A DNA stretch of 64,000 bases, from assembly GCF_020283565.1 (NCBI RefSeq), contig NC_060060.1, positions 68,991,257 to 69,055,256 on the forward strand, written 5' to 3'. The translations under genes and the position numbers were made by a program. Positions within the stretch are counted from its first letter, which is position 1; each line of letters starts with the position of its first letter. Source of the DNA: Trifolium pratense (lineage: Eukaryota > Streptophyta > Magnoliopsida > Fabales > Fabaceae). This document shows positions 34,266 through 45,895 of this stretch, piece after piece. The notes under the pieces are model-generated. The model ran no database searches and was not told where the DNA came from. It was given only the letters and a program-made list of their open reading frames with translations.

Positions 34266-35244
34266 GTCAAAATCAGGGGCGTTGCCACGTTGTAGTGAGG
34301 GGGTTCAAGTGAACCCCCTCAACTTGAAAAAATTCTATACATATTCTTATATATTTTGCACTTTGAATCCCCTGAAATTTTACCTTTGAACCTGTAACAC
34401 CCAAACCCGTTATTTAATTAACTCTGCCTTTATAAAATCTTTTTCGAAAATACGCAGCGGAAAAATTGAAAATCTGATTTATAAAGCGCTGGTTTGAATA
34501 TCACAAACTTCATTCAAAGATAATACTAATACATTTATCTAGTAGAATATTCGAATGAACTAAAAACAAAACCTCGCATCGAACGATACGTTATTAGTTA
34601 TACAAAACGGATACTTTTCAAATGAAAGCTTAAGACCAACAGAGTATACTAAGAGGACTACATGCATATACATATAAAAACCCCTTTTTCCCGTGTCTCA
34701 ATCAGAGCAGAGCTTCACCATTGCACTCGGACGAGGCTAACACATAACCTGTCAACCTGGACCCCCAAAGGTCCAGCAATTAACACAAAGCAGAGAGTTA
34801 GAAAACATAAACATAAATATAAGTGAGAGTAGTATACTACACACTTCACACGCTATCATACATTTCTAACTCACGCACATACATCGTCAAATACGACTAC
34901 CAATTAATCATTCATTTACAAACACACCAATCATATAGTTTCACGTCTTCTCGGACACTACCAAAGTGTTCATTTTATAGTCATGACGGACTCTACACTT
35001 GTTCATTTTATAGTCATGACGGACTCTACTCACATACCAAGTCATGGCAACAATCACAGTATTAAACAATTAGTAAATACCAAAGCTTAACACATACGAA
35101 AAACACATTACAATCCAATCAGATAATGTCACATAACAATTATCAAATACATGTGCATTTACCCTAATGCATCTAATGCCAATTATCCAATGTCATGTCA
35201 TCCCTAGACACGACTAATGCATGTGGTACCAATTCTACATTGTT

Positions 35245-35665
35245 CAGATTTCAGTCATGACGGACTGTTCAGATTATAGTCATGTACGGACTGTTCAGAT
35301 TATAGTCATGCACGGACTGTTCAGATTATAGTCATGCACGGACTCTACATCAGCAGTTTTACATCATGCAGGATAAGCGTCTCACCAATGGTGGACCAAA
35401 CCAGTTTTACATCATGTTGGATGCTGCTATTCACCCCATTTAAGATGAACCCAGTTTTACATCTTGTTGGATGCTGCTATTCACCCCATTTAAGATGAAC
35501 CCAGTTTTACATCTTGTTGGATGCGTCGGAACTTACCGAACCACCTTATCTCCCTTGGATAAGCTCAATAACAGTTTTATATCATGTAGGATATGGTTAT
35601 CATCAACCATCTCTCCCATAAAGAGGAGTCACACAGTTTTATATCATGTTTGGATATGGGCTCCA
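35245..35665. repeat. LTR-internal tandem repeats (about 27 bp and about 54 bp)
   Basis: TTCAGATTATAGTCATGCACGGACTG-type units (given in outline) recur about four times at 35245-35350. They are followed by about six CAGTTTTACATCATGTTGGATG-type blocks, two of them extended by an identical CTGCTATTCACCCCATTTAAGATGAACC-type segment. A smaller TAGTCATGACGGACTCTAC pair is at 34978-35030. The same arrays recur in the other LTR at 40958-41378. Confidence 0.8.
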
Positions 35666-36188
35666 GATCTCGGATAACATAATCCCATCTTCGGCCACTT
35701 TTCATAAACATAGTCCATTTTCATCAATTATTGGAATTCACATGATTCCCATAACACAATTATTCATGAATGCATGATTACTTTTAAACACATCAAATAC
35801 ATGACGCTATCTAGCTCGAAGCTATTTATTCACTGATGCGGAAACACAATTCCAACATCTAACACATTAGGATAACACAATATCCTATCACTCCAATCAT
35901 AATTATTCACATGATAATTATCTGCATAACCATTTTTATACACATAAGGTTTCATTTACACTTATGTCATAAAACACACATCATTTCCTTAACATTGTAA
36001 ATTAATGCTAAAACATAAACATAGTCACTTGAACTACAAGTCATTGCATACGCGTGCGAATCATATAACGATTAACAATAAGCATTAACAACATCAACAT
36101 GTATCAACAAACATGTAAGGATACCCTTAAACCATGTTACAAGTGCCTAATTGCACTTAAAACAATTATCAAAAAGTTGCTGTCACAG

Positions 36189-36485
36189 TGCTGTTCGCTG
36201 AGCGAATCCGTAGCGAACCCGTAGCGAACACGTAGCGAACACGTAGCGAACACGTAGCGAACACGTAGCGAACACGTTCGCTGTAGCGAACAGGTAGCGA
36301 ACTACATCAGAGGGTTGCAGGTACATGGCGAACAGATAGCGAACCCGTAGCGAATCCGTAGCGAACTTATTCGCTGAGCGAATCCGTAGCGAATCCGTAG
36401 CGAACTTATTCGCTGAGCGAATTCGTAGCGAATCCGTAGCGAACTTATTCGCTGAGCGAATCCGTAGCGAATCCGTAGCGAACTA
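36189..36485. repeat. LTR-internal 11-bp array with palindromic TTCGCTGAGCGAA
   Basis: The unit GTAGCGAACAC is repeated, with GTAGCGAATCC variants, and is punctuated by TTCGCTGAGCGAA palindromes at about 36194, 36369, 36409 and 36449. The other LTR (41902-42209) has one more unit. I take this as a minisatellite, not a CRISPR, because there are no unique spacers. Confidence 0.85.
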
Positions 36486-37280
36486 CACCAGAAATATCTG
36501 TTCTTGAGTTTTCTAAGGCGGTTTAACATGAAATCCACTCAAAAATTCATCTAGACATGTTATAAATTCATATAAACAGCCATTCCAAACATATATGGTA
36601 TCAAGGAACATTAATCATCCCTTCCAAACATCCAAATACCTCAAATAATCAAAATCATGCCAATTTCTTGCAAAATAAGCAAAGTTGCATAAACATGCAA
36701 ATCATTGATCAAACATCTACATATTCCCATTTTCAACTCCCCAAAGTTGTTTACCTCATCTACCATGAGTTCACTACACATGTTAGGATCAAATGAATCC
36801 ATTTTCCATTAAGAAAATCACCCACAAAACCCACAAGAAAATAGAGTGGAAAGAGTTTGGGAATGGAGGAATCGACATCCTCCCCTCTTCCGAATCACTC
36901 ACGAATATGTAATCTAACTCTCGTACCTTAGCTCGACGAATCCACAAGCTTGCTCTTCTCTTTCTCTCCCACGAGCTCTTCCTCTCCCTCATGAGCTCCT
37001 TGCCCTAGCTAAGCTCTTGAACTTCTCATGGAATTGTAACTTATGAGACTATTCACCCAAACTTATGCTACTTATAGCTCTCTCCATTCTCATGGATCCA
37101 AGCCCACTTGGCTTAGGCCCAATGCCTATTCCACGCCCAAAGGCCCAAACAACATAACTTCTCGCTCATTAACTTACGTTCTCGCTAAATGATTATTCGC
37201 CGCTTAATAATTTAATTATAAATCACGCCCTCGCGTAATAAAATAATTAAATAACGAATACTAAATTTTGGGTCGTTACA

Positions 37281-37295
37281 ACTCTACCCCCCTTA
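37281..37295 (-). other. Polypurine tract of the 8.6-kb element
   Basis: The minus strand reads TTAAGGGGGGTAGAGT directly before the LTR start TGTAACGACC. This confirms the minus orientation. Confidence 0.8.
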
Positions 37296-40090
37296 AAAGA
37301 TTTTCGCCCTCGAAAATTACCCGACTAAAACACAACTCCGGATAAACTCCCTCATCCGACTTTCTAATTCCCAACTTGCATTCTAACCAACGGGTTTCCT
37401 CATACTACTTTAACCAAAACATACAAAACACTTCATGCAGATTCGCCCATGATGGCGGCAAAGCAATCCTATACGTCACTTTTCCGAATCATTTTACTTC
37501 CCTCTGTATTCCTTTATACTAACTCCGGTCAAAATAACACTTCTTCCGGATTCGTACCAACAAAACATACAAACTCCAAACCAAACCAAGTTTGACAAAA
37601 TCAGTCAATCCCAATCGACACAATCTCGTCTACTCATCAACAATAGATCAAGGACAGCTAATCCCTTGATTTGTCGATAGATAGTCAACAATCGTGATGA
37701 TGGCATAAACCATTCTCATCAAACTACTTAAAACTTTCTCTTAACATCTTACGGTACTCGCAGCACCACTCCAAAACAAAACCACTTAACCCAAAATACT
37801 CCGAAAGACCCTTCCGTTGCATACTTCACAACTTTCCAAATTCCATAAGTTCTTAACTGCGTCGAATCTCACTCCAACCATTCATTCGGTAGCACAACTT
37901 CTACACTCATTTGTTGTCCAACTTCTCAAAGTTCTTAACACATTCCAAAAATATATTATCTCCAACCGTCAAATTCTTTTCCTTCGCAACTCCCAAATCA
38001 TTGCGTCGAACCCCATCATAACTGTTTTATTTTCCAAACAATCTCTTATCCAAATTTCTAGGTTCCTTAACACGACATTTCCAATGTCACTTTTCCGTCG
38101 AGGTACTTTTATCCAAAATATTTCATTTCCTTACCACATAGTATTACTATACTACTCCAACATATACGATGTTCCCAACATCACTTAGTCTCCACCGACT
38201 TTTCCATTCCATAAATAATTTTCCAATTGCTACAAAACATCTCTGATACTTACTTCAAGCATCACTTCCAAATTCTCAACGCACAATTTCCAAACACAAC
38301 AGTCACTTATGTGTGAGATAGTCCTTTCCGCAAATTCTTACTTGACATAAGTCACTTTCTTACGTCTCTCTAATACTCGTGCTCGACACGTTTCCAAAGG
38401 CTAACTTTCTTATCCCCAAACATCCAAAGGTAACACTTCGCACTTAGCTTCTCAAATCCTTCCAAGAAATGACTACTCGGTTCAAACATACTCAACCTTT
38501 ACAAATCCTTCCTAGGCTCTTCTTGATCACCTAGTAATTCTGTATTTAAATCTCAGCTACTATCAAGAGTTGATTTCCAAACAACCATGATCTCCGTCTT
38601 GTTGATTCCAACACAACTCTCATCAGATTCCTCTGAAAACTTTTCATCAACAAAGCTTCCATCTTTATCACTCTTCCTCCTCTTTGAGGATGAACCTTCA
38701 AGTGAAAGACAACCAAACAATGGAACATTCTTGCTACGAGTTCCGCTAGAAACACCACCAGTCCCACTTATTGTAATCGGGTTTTCAGTTCCCTAACCAC
38801 ACCTTCAATCCTTGACATCAATCTCCCACTTAACTTAACCCTCAAGGTACCCACCATTCGCATACTCGTCGTATGATCATCACTAGGTTTTCTTACCCTT
38901 GACGCACACGTCTTCTCCGTTTCCCAGCAACGGTTTTCACTTAACATTCAATCTGCTCCATCGTCCCCCAATGGCCACATTCTCCCTACGGCTAAACAAC
39001 TTCATTCCGACTCACTCCGAAATGATCATCTGATACTTCCTCCAAAGTATTCTCCAAATAAGAACTCCACATCGAACAACGCTACTCAATCTTAAACAAT
39101 CCACTTCAAGAACATCTCTATTCGTCCTTACTCCTCGCGTTCGAAACATCCTGGAGAGACAAAATCTTCTCCCCCACTTATCTCAAACCCACCTTTACAC
39201 TTCCACTAGAACATCCGGTGTAAGCACCTAACCGTCCTATCGATTCCAAATTTATTCCTCCCAAGAGAAATCTAATACCGACAGCATTCACATGCATGTC
39301 GTATGCAAAGGGTAAACATAAGGTAAGATATCTAAGCATCTACTCAAAACCCCGGTGCAGTCCTCTTGACATACACACCACTACAAAATACATAAACATA
39401 CTATTCCCATCTATGCTAATGTAACAACCTACGTAACAACTAGCATACATAAACACAACAACATGTCAATACATATATTTATAACTAAAATATATGTAAG
39501 ACAACAAAACATCCATGTACACAAGACATCGAGTCAAGTACATGCATTACATTTCATTTGCCCGCATACTTACAACATTTACTCAAACATGTATAAAACA
39601 TAGCATGTTCTAAAACAAGTTCTCATTATGAGAATACATTCACATAGTTCAATTAAAGAACCACACTAAGTACTAGTAATCAATCTACCACATGTTATAA
39701 ACAAACATATAACAACACACATTAGGATCTACTTACATCCTGCTCCTTTCTCACTCTAGTGAGAAAATTCATTTTCACTTACTCAAAAGAAAATAATCTT
39801 ATGTTTTCAACAAAATCTTCATCACAAGCAGTTTTACATCATGCTGGATCATCAACAATTAGCAATAAGCATCTACAAACCAAAAGTTCAAACCACACAA
39901 ATTTCTAAAAGTTTAAGCATAGAAATACACAACCACTACTTGACTTGATAACTTATAACAATGATAAGTATCAATCGCATCAAGTACACACAACAAGAAA
40001 AGACAGACACAACTGGCACACACGCTCACTCGATCTGACTGCACAGAACGGCTCTGATTGACACGTAACCTCACAGTCCGAAGACGACCT
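37296..40090 (-). mobile_element. Internal, non-coding region of the 8.6-kb element
   Basis: About 2.8 kb on either strand holds only frames under 125 codons without gag, protease, reverse transcriptase, RNase H or integrase motifs that I recognise. The sequence next to the polypurine tract has the TTTCGAGGGCGAAA-like phrase found at the 3' end of Tekay-type elements, suggesting descent from such a parent by loss of coding DNA. A stray CAGTTTTACATCATGCTGGAT block near 39829 matches the LTR repeats. Confidence 0.6.
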
Positions 40091-40102
40091 GCTCTGATAC
40101 CA
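40091..40102 (-). other. Primer binding site (initiator tRNA-Met)
   Basis: The minus strand reads TGGTATCAGAGC, complementary to the 3' end of plant initiator tRNA-Met. It lies three bases inside the 5' LTR (40106-43004). Confidence 0.9.
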
Positions 40103-40105
40103 CTT

Positions 40106-43004
40106 TGTAACACCCAAACCCGTTATTTAATTAACTCTGCCTTTATAAAATCTTTTTCGAAAATACGCAGCGGAAAAATTGAAAATCTGATTTATAAAGC
40201 GCTGGTTTGAATATCACAAACTTCATTCAAAGATAATACTAATACATTTATCTAGTAGAATATTCGAATGAACTAAAAACAAAACCTCGCATCGAACGAT
40301 ACGTTATTAGTTATACAAAACGGATACTTTTCAAATGAAAGCTTAAGACCAACAGAGTATACTAAGAGGACTACATGCATATACATATAAAAACCCCTTT
40401 TTCCCGTGTCTCAATCAGAGCAGAGCTTCACCATTGCACTCGGACGAGGCTAACACATAACCTGTCAACCTGGACCCCCAAAGGTCCAGCAATTAACACA
40501 AAGCAGAGAGTTAGAAAACATAAACATAAATATAAGTGAGAGTAGTATACTACACACTTCACACGCTATCATACATTTCTAACTCACGCACATACATCGT
40601 CAAATACGACTACCAATTAATCATTCATTTACAAACACACCAATCATATAGTTTCACGTCTTCTCGGACACTACCAAAGTGTTCATTTTATAGTCATGAC
40701 GGACTCTACACTTGTTCATTTTATAGTCATGACGGACTCTACTCACATACCAAGTCATGGCAACAATCACAGTATTAAACAATTAGTAAATACCAAAGCT
40801 TAACACATACGAAAAACACATTACAATCCAATCAGATAATGTCACATAACAATTATCAAATACATGTGCATTTACCCTAATGCATCTAATGCCAATTATC
40901 CAATGTCATGTCATCCCTAGACACGACTAATGCATGTGGTACCAATTCTACATTGTTCAGATTTCAGTCATGACGGACTGTTCAGATTATAGTCATGTAC
41001 GGACTGTTCAGATTATAGTCATGCACGGACTGTTCAGATTATAGTCATGCACGGACTCTACATCAGCAGTTTTACATCATGCAGGATAAGCGTCTCACCA
41101 ATGGTGGACCAAACCAGTTTTACATCATGTTGGATGCTGCTATTCACCCCATTTAAGATGAACCCAGTTTTACATCTTGTTGGATGCTGCTATTCACCCC
41201 ATTTAAGATGAACCCAGTTTTACATCTTGTTGGATGCGTCGGAACTTACCGAACCACCTTATCTCCCTTGGATAAGCTCAATAACAGTTTTATATCATGT
41301 AGGATATGGTTATCATCAACCATCTCTCCCATAAAGAGGAGTCACACAGTTTTATATCATGTTTGGATATGGGCTCCAGATCTCGGATAACATAATCCCA
41401 TCTTCGGCCACTTTTCATAAACATAGTCCATTTTCATCAATTATTGGAATTCACATGATTCCCATAACACAATTATTCATGAATGCATGATTACTTTTAA
41501 ACACATCAAATACATGACGCTATCTAGCTCGAAGCTATTTATTCACTGATGCGGAAACACAATTCCAACATCTAACACATTAGGATAACACAATATCCTA
41601 TCACTCCAATCATAATTATTCACATGATAATTATCTGCATAACCATTTTTATACACATAAGGTTTCATTTACACTTATGTCATAAAACACACATCATTTC
41701 CTTAACATTGTAAATTAATGCTAAAACATAAACATAGTCACTTGAACTACAAGTCATTGCATACGCGTGCGAATCATATAACGATTAACAATAAGCATTA
41801 ACAACATCAACATGTATCAACAAACATGTAAGGATACCCTTAAACCATGTTACAAGTGCCTAATTGCACTTAAAACAATTATCAAAAAGTTGCTGTCACA
41901 GTGCTGTTCGCTGAGCGAATCCGTAGCGAACCCGTAGCGAACATGTAGCGAACACGTAGCGAACACGTAGCGAACACGTAGCGAACACGTAGCGAACACG
42001 TTCGCTGTAGCGAACAGGTAGCGAACTACATCAGAGGGTTGCAGGTACATGGCGAACAGATAGCGAACCCGTAGCGAATCCGTAGCGAACTTATTCGCTG
42101 AGCGAATCCGTAGCGAATCCGTAGCGAACTTATTCGCTGAGCGAATTCGTAGCGAATCCGTAGCGAACTTATTCGCTGAGCGAATCCGTAGCGAATCCGT
42201 AGCGAACTACACCAGAAATATCTGTTCTTGAGTTTTCTAAGGCGGTTTAACATGAAATCCACTCAAAAATTCATCTAGACATGTTATAAATTCATATAAA
42301 CAGCCATTCCAAACATATATGGTATCAAGGAACATTAATCATCCCTTCCAAACATCCAAATACCTCAAATAATCAAAATCATGCCAATTTCTTGCAAAAT
42401 AAGCAAAGTTGCATAAACATGCAAATCATTGATCAAACATCTACATATTCCCATTTTCAACTCCCCAAAGTTGTTTACCTCATCTACCATGAGTTCACTA
42501 CACATGTTAGGATCAAAAGAATCCATTTTCCATTAAGAAAATCACCCACAAAACCCACAAGAAAATAGAGTGGAAAGAGTTTGGGAATGGAGGAATCGAC
42601 ATCCTCCCCTCTTCCGAATCACTCACGAATATGTAATCTAACTCTCGTACCTTAGCTCGACGAATCCACAAGCTTGCTCTTCTCTTTCTCTCCCACGAGC
42701 TCTTCCTCTCCCTCATGAGCTCCTTGCCCTAGCTAAGCTCTTGAACTTCTCATGGAATTGTAACTTATGAGACTATTCACCCAAACTTATGCTACTTATA
42801 GCTCTCTCCATTCTCATGGATCCAAGCCCACTTGGCTTAGGCCCAATGCCTATTCCACGCCCAAAGGCCCAAACAACATAACTTCTCGCTCATTAACTTA
42901 CGTTCTCGCTAAATGATTATTCGCCGCTTAATAATTTAATTATAAATCACGCCCTCGCGTAATAAAATAATTAAATAACGAATACTAAATTTTGGGTCGT
43001 TACA
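40106..43004 (-). repeat. 5' LTR of the 8.6-kb element
   Basis: The upstream LTR on the minus strand, next to the primer site. It contains the same internal arrays as its partner, with five instead of four GTAGCGAACA(C/T) units at 41932-41988. Confidence 0.9.
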
Positions 43005-43695
43005 GAACCCATTAGAAAAAGAAAACACAATAGAAAGAACCCAGAGAAGAACACATATTGCCAAGAAGATGTTGGCAATAAAAGAAGAAGGAAGAATTTA
43101 AGGCAGAGAAAGAAGAAGAAGAAGGAAGAACTAACATGCATAAGAACTAAAAGGTGTGAGCGGCGGCTAGGAAATTGATATACTGGCATTTAGGTTTTCT
43201 TTAACCCCAACTGGTCTTTCTAGTAAATACCCAACTGACTTTGTGGTTTAATTTTGGACTTTTCTCCATGTAGCCCAACTGTTGTTTTGTATTTATTTTT
43301 TTCATTAAAAACAAACATTGTTGAACACAGGAAAACATATAACAAAAAAATTACATCCCAGAAAAACAAAATTATTCTTATTTTTAGCACTAACATTCTA
43401 AATTATTTTTGAAAAAAAAACAGACTATTAATTTTGGTAGAACATTTTTTTGGGTGAATTAACCCACAGGATCATTTTTTTTTTAAAAAAAAAAATCCTA
43501 ATTTTTTAAACTAGTGTTAATTTTAAGCGGATTTCAATAAATTTCGCTCATTCAAAAAGAAAAATAAAATTTACCGACTAAAATATATAACAGACATTTT
43601 GAAGCATTTTTTTTTTTGACGAAGCAAATTTTTTTAAAAAGTTAAATAGTCTGAACCCCCTGCTCTAGGTTCCTGGAGACGCCACTGGTCAAAAT

Positions 43696-44711
43696 CAACA
43701 CCAAAATTGGTCCTTCCATTTATGATAATCGTTGCTTCCTGCTTCTTTAAAACCTTCATATGAACACAATTCTTGCCTACAAAATTTTCTAAACAACGTA
43801 AAAAATTTAGAAGCCTTTTAAATTCTAAATACTCTATGAGTATGACCGGAACATACATCAAAACCAATTTGTTTCAAAATTATTTATAACTTAATACACT
43901 TTAAGGAACCCAAATATAAAACACACATATTACATGTGCCAACGCAATCTTTTATGTTCCCTGGTAAAACTTTATTATTCACACATTTTAAATTCCATGA
44001 TTATGTACCACAAGTGATCCCTGGCAAAACTATATGAATGCACGGCAAGTATAACATGCATGAAATAACTAAGCCAAATTCATTTATTCATACACATACA
44101 TGATACATTCACAATCGATATTCACATCATCACGACAGTAACAAACAAATTCTCATGTAAATATCATATAATTATATTCAAGCATAATAATTTCAATGTT
44201 CAAACAAGAAGGGTTAGTGATACTTATCTCTTCAAATTTTGCGACAAAGGCGGTAGTCATCATCTTCAAATTTGCAGTCATTAATTAATCACAAACAAAT
44301 CATAAATCGAACCTAAAGATTGTTAGAACATTTTGTGTTGGGGGACTGCTGCAAATACTCGAACAAGAAGATGATGATGAAGAACATGATGAACATTGCA
44401 CAGAAATTCCAAAGCGTGTGTGAACACACTAAACTTTAGGTTCGATTCGCCCCCACCATAAACTGGATGCAAAAGGGTTAACCGGCGAATCCCCTTCAGG
44501 ATACTTTGGAAACCTTGACATGGATTGCACATACACATCAAGCATATCGATCAACGACATTTTACGGAATAAAGTTTCTCCAATGACCCTTGTGCACTAG
44601 AGAAATGAAGAAATGATTTAGAAATAATTTTGACAGAATTGACTCATGAAATTCATGATTTCTCTTATGTATTTTCTATCTTCTAAGTGTCTCTATTTAT
44701 AGAGAAACTTA
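43696..44711 (-). mobile_element. Intergenic DNA and probable relic LTR of an older retrotransposon
   Basis: No gene recognised at 43696-44200. At 44330-44711, read on the minus strand, CTATAAATAGAGACAC (44689-44704) looks like an LTR TATA region. The downstream text (AAGTATCCTGAAGGGGATTCG) resembles copia-type LTRs. The 4.5-kb element at 44712 inserted just upstream of this TATA. The flank beyond 49256 would be the same relic's U3. Boundaries are not defined. Confidence 0.35.
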
Positions 44712-45514
44712 TGTAATAAATTAATAATTTAGAGATCGATATATTATATGAGATTAGAACACACTTACTTGATAATCATAATCACAAAGCAATGTTACCG
44801 GAATTGCACCAATATCGAAAACATCGATATATTAGACAAGGTCTTCCTTTGCCTATCACTTGCTCCGATCTTTGAGGTCTTTGATGGGTAAGACAACAAA
44901 TGAGCTTACTGTGTTTGTACGTGACGGCAAAGGGGACCTAGCCAATCTTATATATAAAAGATCTCAACCTAGTACCACCCATCATGGACCCTAGAGTTGG
45001 GCCTACACTTTATTTCTACACAAATCAAAATTAGTGTTCAAGCTCATTATTATTGATCACAATTATCGGGCTTAAGCATCATCAAATGGATCACAACAAC
45101 ATCAACCCGTTTTTATTAAAACCAAAAGCCACAATTGATTGCAGCCCACACAATATTAGAAAATATTCTAACATTCTCCCACTTGGGCAAAATCAATTGT
45201 GTATATTTAATTTAAAGAAAACACTTTGAAAACGACTCTCGGGTTGATAACATATTTATTAACGTGGCCACAATGATCCCAAGATGCAACATCTAATTAA
45301 GACTTCGTCCAACAAAAGTTAAATGATATCGAATCATAGCGGTAATTATATCATTATCGATACAACACCTTCCATAGTTACAAATACCACCAAACTTCGT
45401 CGACTAGTCATCTGTGTAGAGTGTAGCGAGAAAATGATATGTTTGTGATCTCAACCATACTATCATTTTCTTCGTCAGTCCTCAATTTCTCTCAAATGCA
45501 TTAAAGCCAGAGAA

Positions 45515-45895
45515 ATTCAATGGTCCATAAGATACCACAAGTCCAAGCTCCAAAACAATGTTGACTACCGCGGTATAATGATCTAATCAACATCGAGCTC
45601 CAATATTTTAGACATAATTTCTCTCAAATGCCTCAAAGCCAAAGAAATTACATGGTTCTTAAGATACCGTAATGCCTCAGCTCCAAAATAGTGTTGATCA
45701 CCGGCTAAGTGATCCCGACAACACTGAGCTTAATTTATTTATTTATGTTTACACATAATGCCTCAGCTCCAAAATAGTGTTGATCACCGGCATAGTGATC
45801 CCAACAACACTGAGCTATAATATTTGTTTATATAATGCCTCAGCTCCAAAATAGTGTTGATCACCGGCATAGTGATCCCAACAACACTGAGTTAT
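45515..45895. repeat. Tandem repeats inside the 4.5-kb element
   Basis: A 60-bp core (AATGCCTCAGCTCCAAAATAG, GTGTTGATCACCGGCATAGTG, ATCCCAACAACACTGAG in order) occurs at about 45671, 45758 and 45836, spaced 80-85 bp, with a diverged fourth copy near 45545. GATCACCGGC..GTGATC can form a short hairpin in each. Confidence 0.75.

Larger units (their letters stand above)
34393..37280 (-). repeat. 3' LTR of the 8.6-kb element
   Basis: This is the downstream LTR on the minus strand, next to the polypurine tract. Compared by eye with the other LTR at a 5713-bp offset, I found one substitution outside the repeat array (near 36792) and the array length difference. Open frames inside it occur twice in the window only because the LTR does. 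Confidence 0.9.
34393..43004 (-). mobile_element. Non-coding LTR retrotransposon, 8.6 kb, near-identical 2.9-kb LTRs
   Basis: LTRs at 34393-37280 (2888 bp) and 40106-43004 (2899 bp) begin TGTAACACCC and end GGTCGTTACA on the + strand. The 5-bp duplication GAACC lies at 34388-34392 and 43005-43009. The element reads on the minus strand: primer site TGGTATCAGAGC (40091-40102, initiator tRNA-Met) and polypurine tract at 37281-37295. The internal 2.8 kb has no gag or pol frame. LTR ends and polypurine tract resemble the Tekay/Del group of Ty3 elements from memory. The only length difference between LTRs is one extra 11-bp unit. It must have been moved by proteins made elsewhere. Confidence 0.92.
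34274..43687. mobile_element. hAT-type non-autonomous element, split by an LTR retrotransposon
   Basis: The left end CAGGGGCGTTGCCACG and right end (inverse) CAGTGGCGTCTCCAGG form imperfect terminal inverted repeats. The 8-bp sequence GTCAAAAT lies at both 34266-34273 and 43688-43695, the hAT-type duplication length. Without the inserted retrotransposon (34393-43004 plus one 5-bp duplication) the element is about 797 bp, too short for a transposase. An internal hairpin, GGGGGTTCAAGTGAACCCCC, lies near 34299. Confidence 0.85.

Noticed and set aside
36189..36485. CRISPR-like array
   Set aside because: Units are 11-bp repeats without unique spacers, inside a plant LTR, and repeated in the partner LTR.
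36302..36538. Minus-strand protein with RIRYGFAQRISS repeats
   Set aside because: It is the translation of the LTR minisatellite and appears twice only because the LTR does.
37817..38188. 123-codon frame in the interior of the 8.6-kb element
   Set aside because: Composition is that of translated AT-rich non-coding DNA; no gag or pol motif is present.
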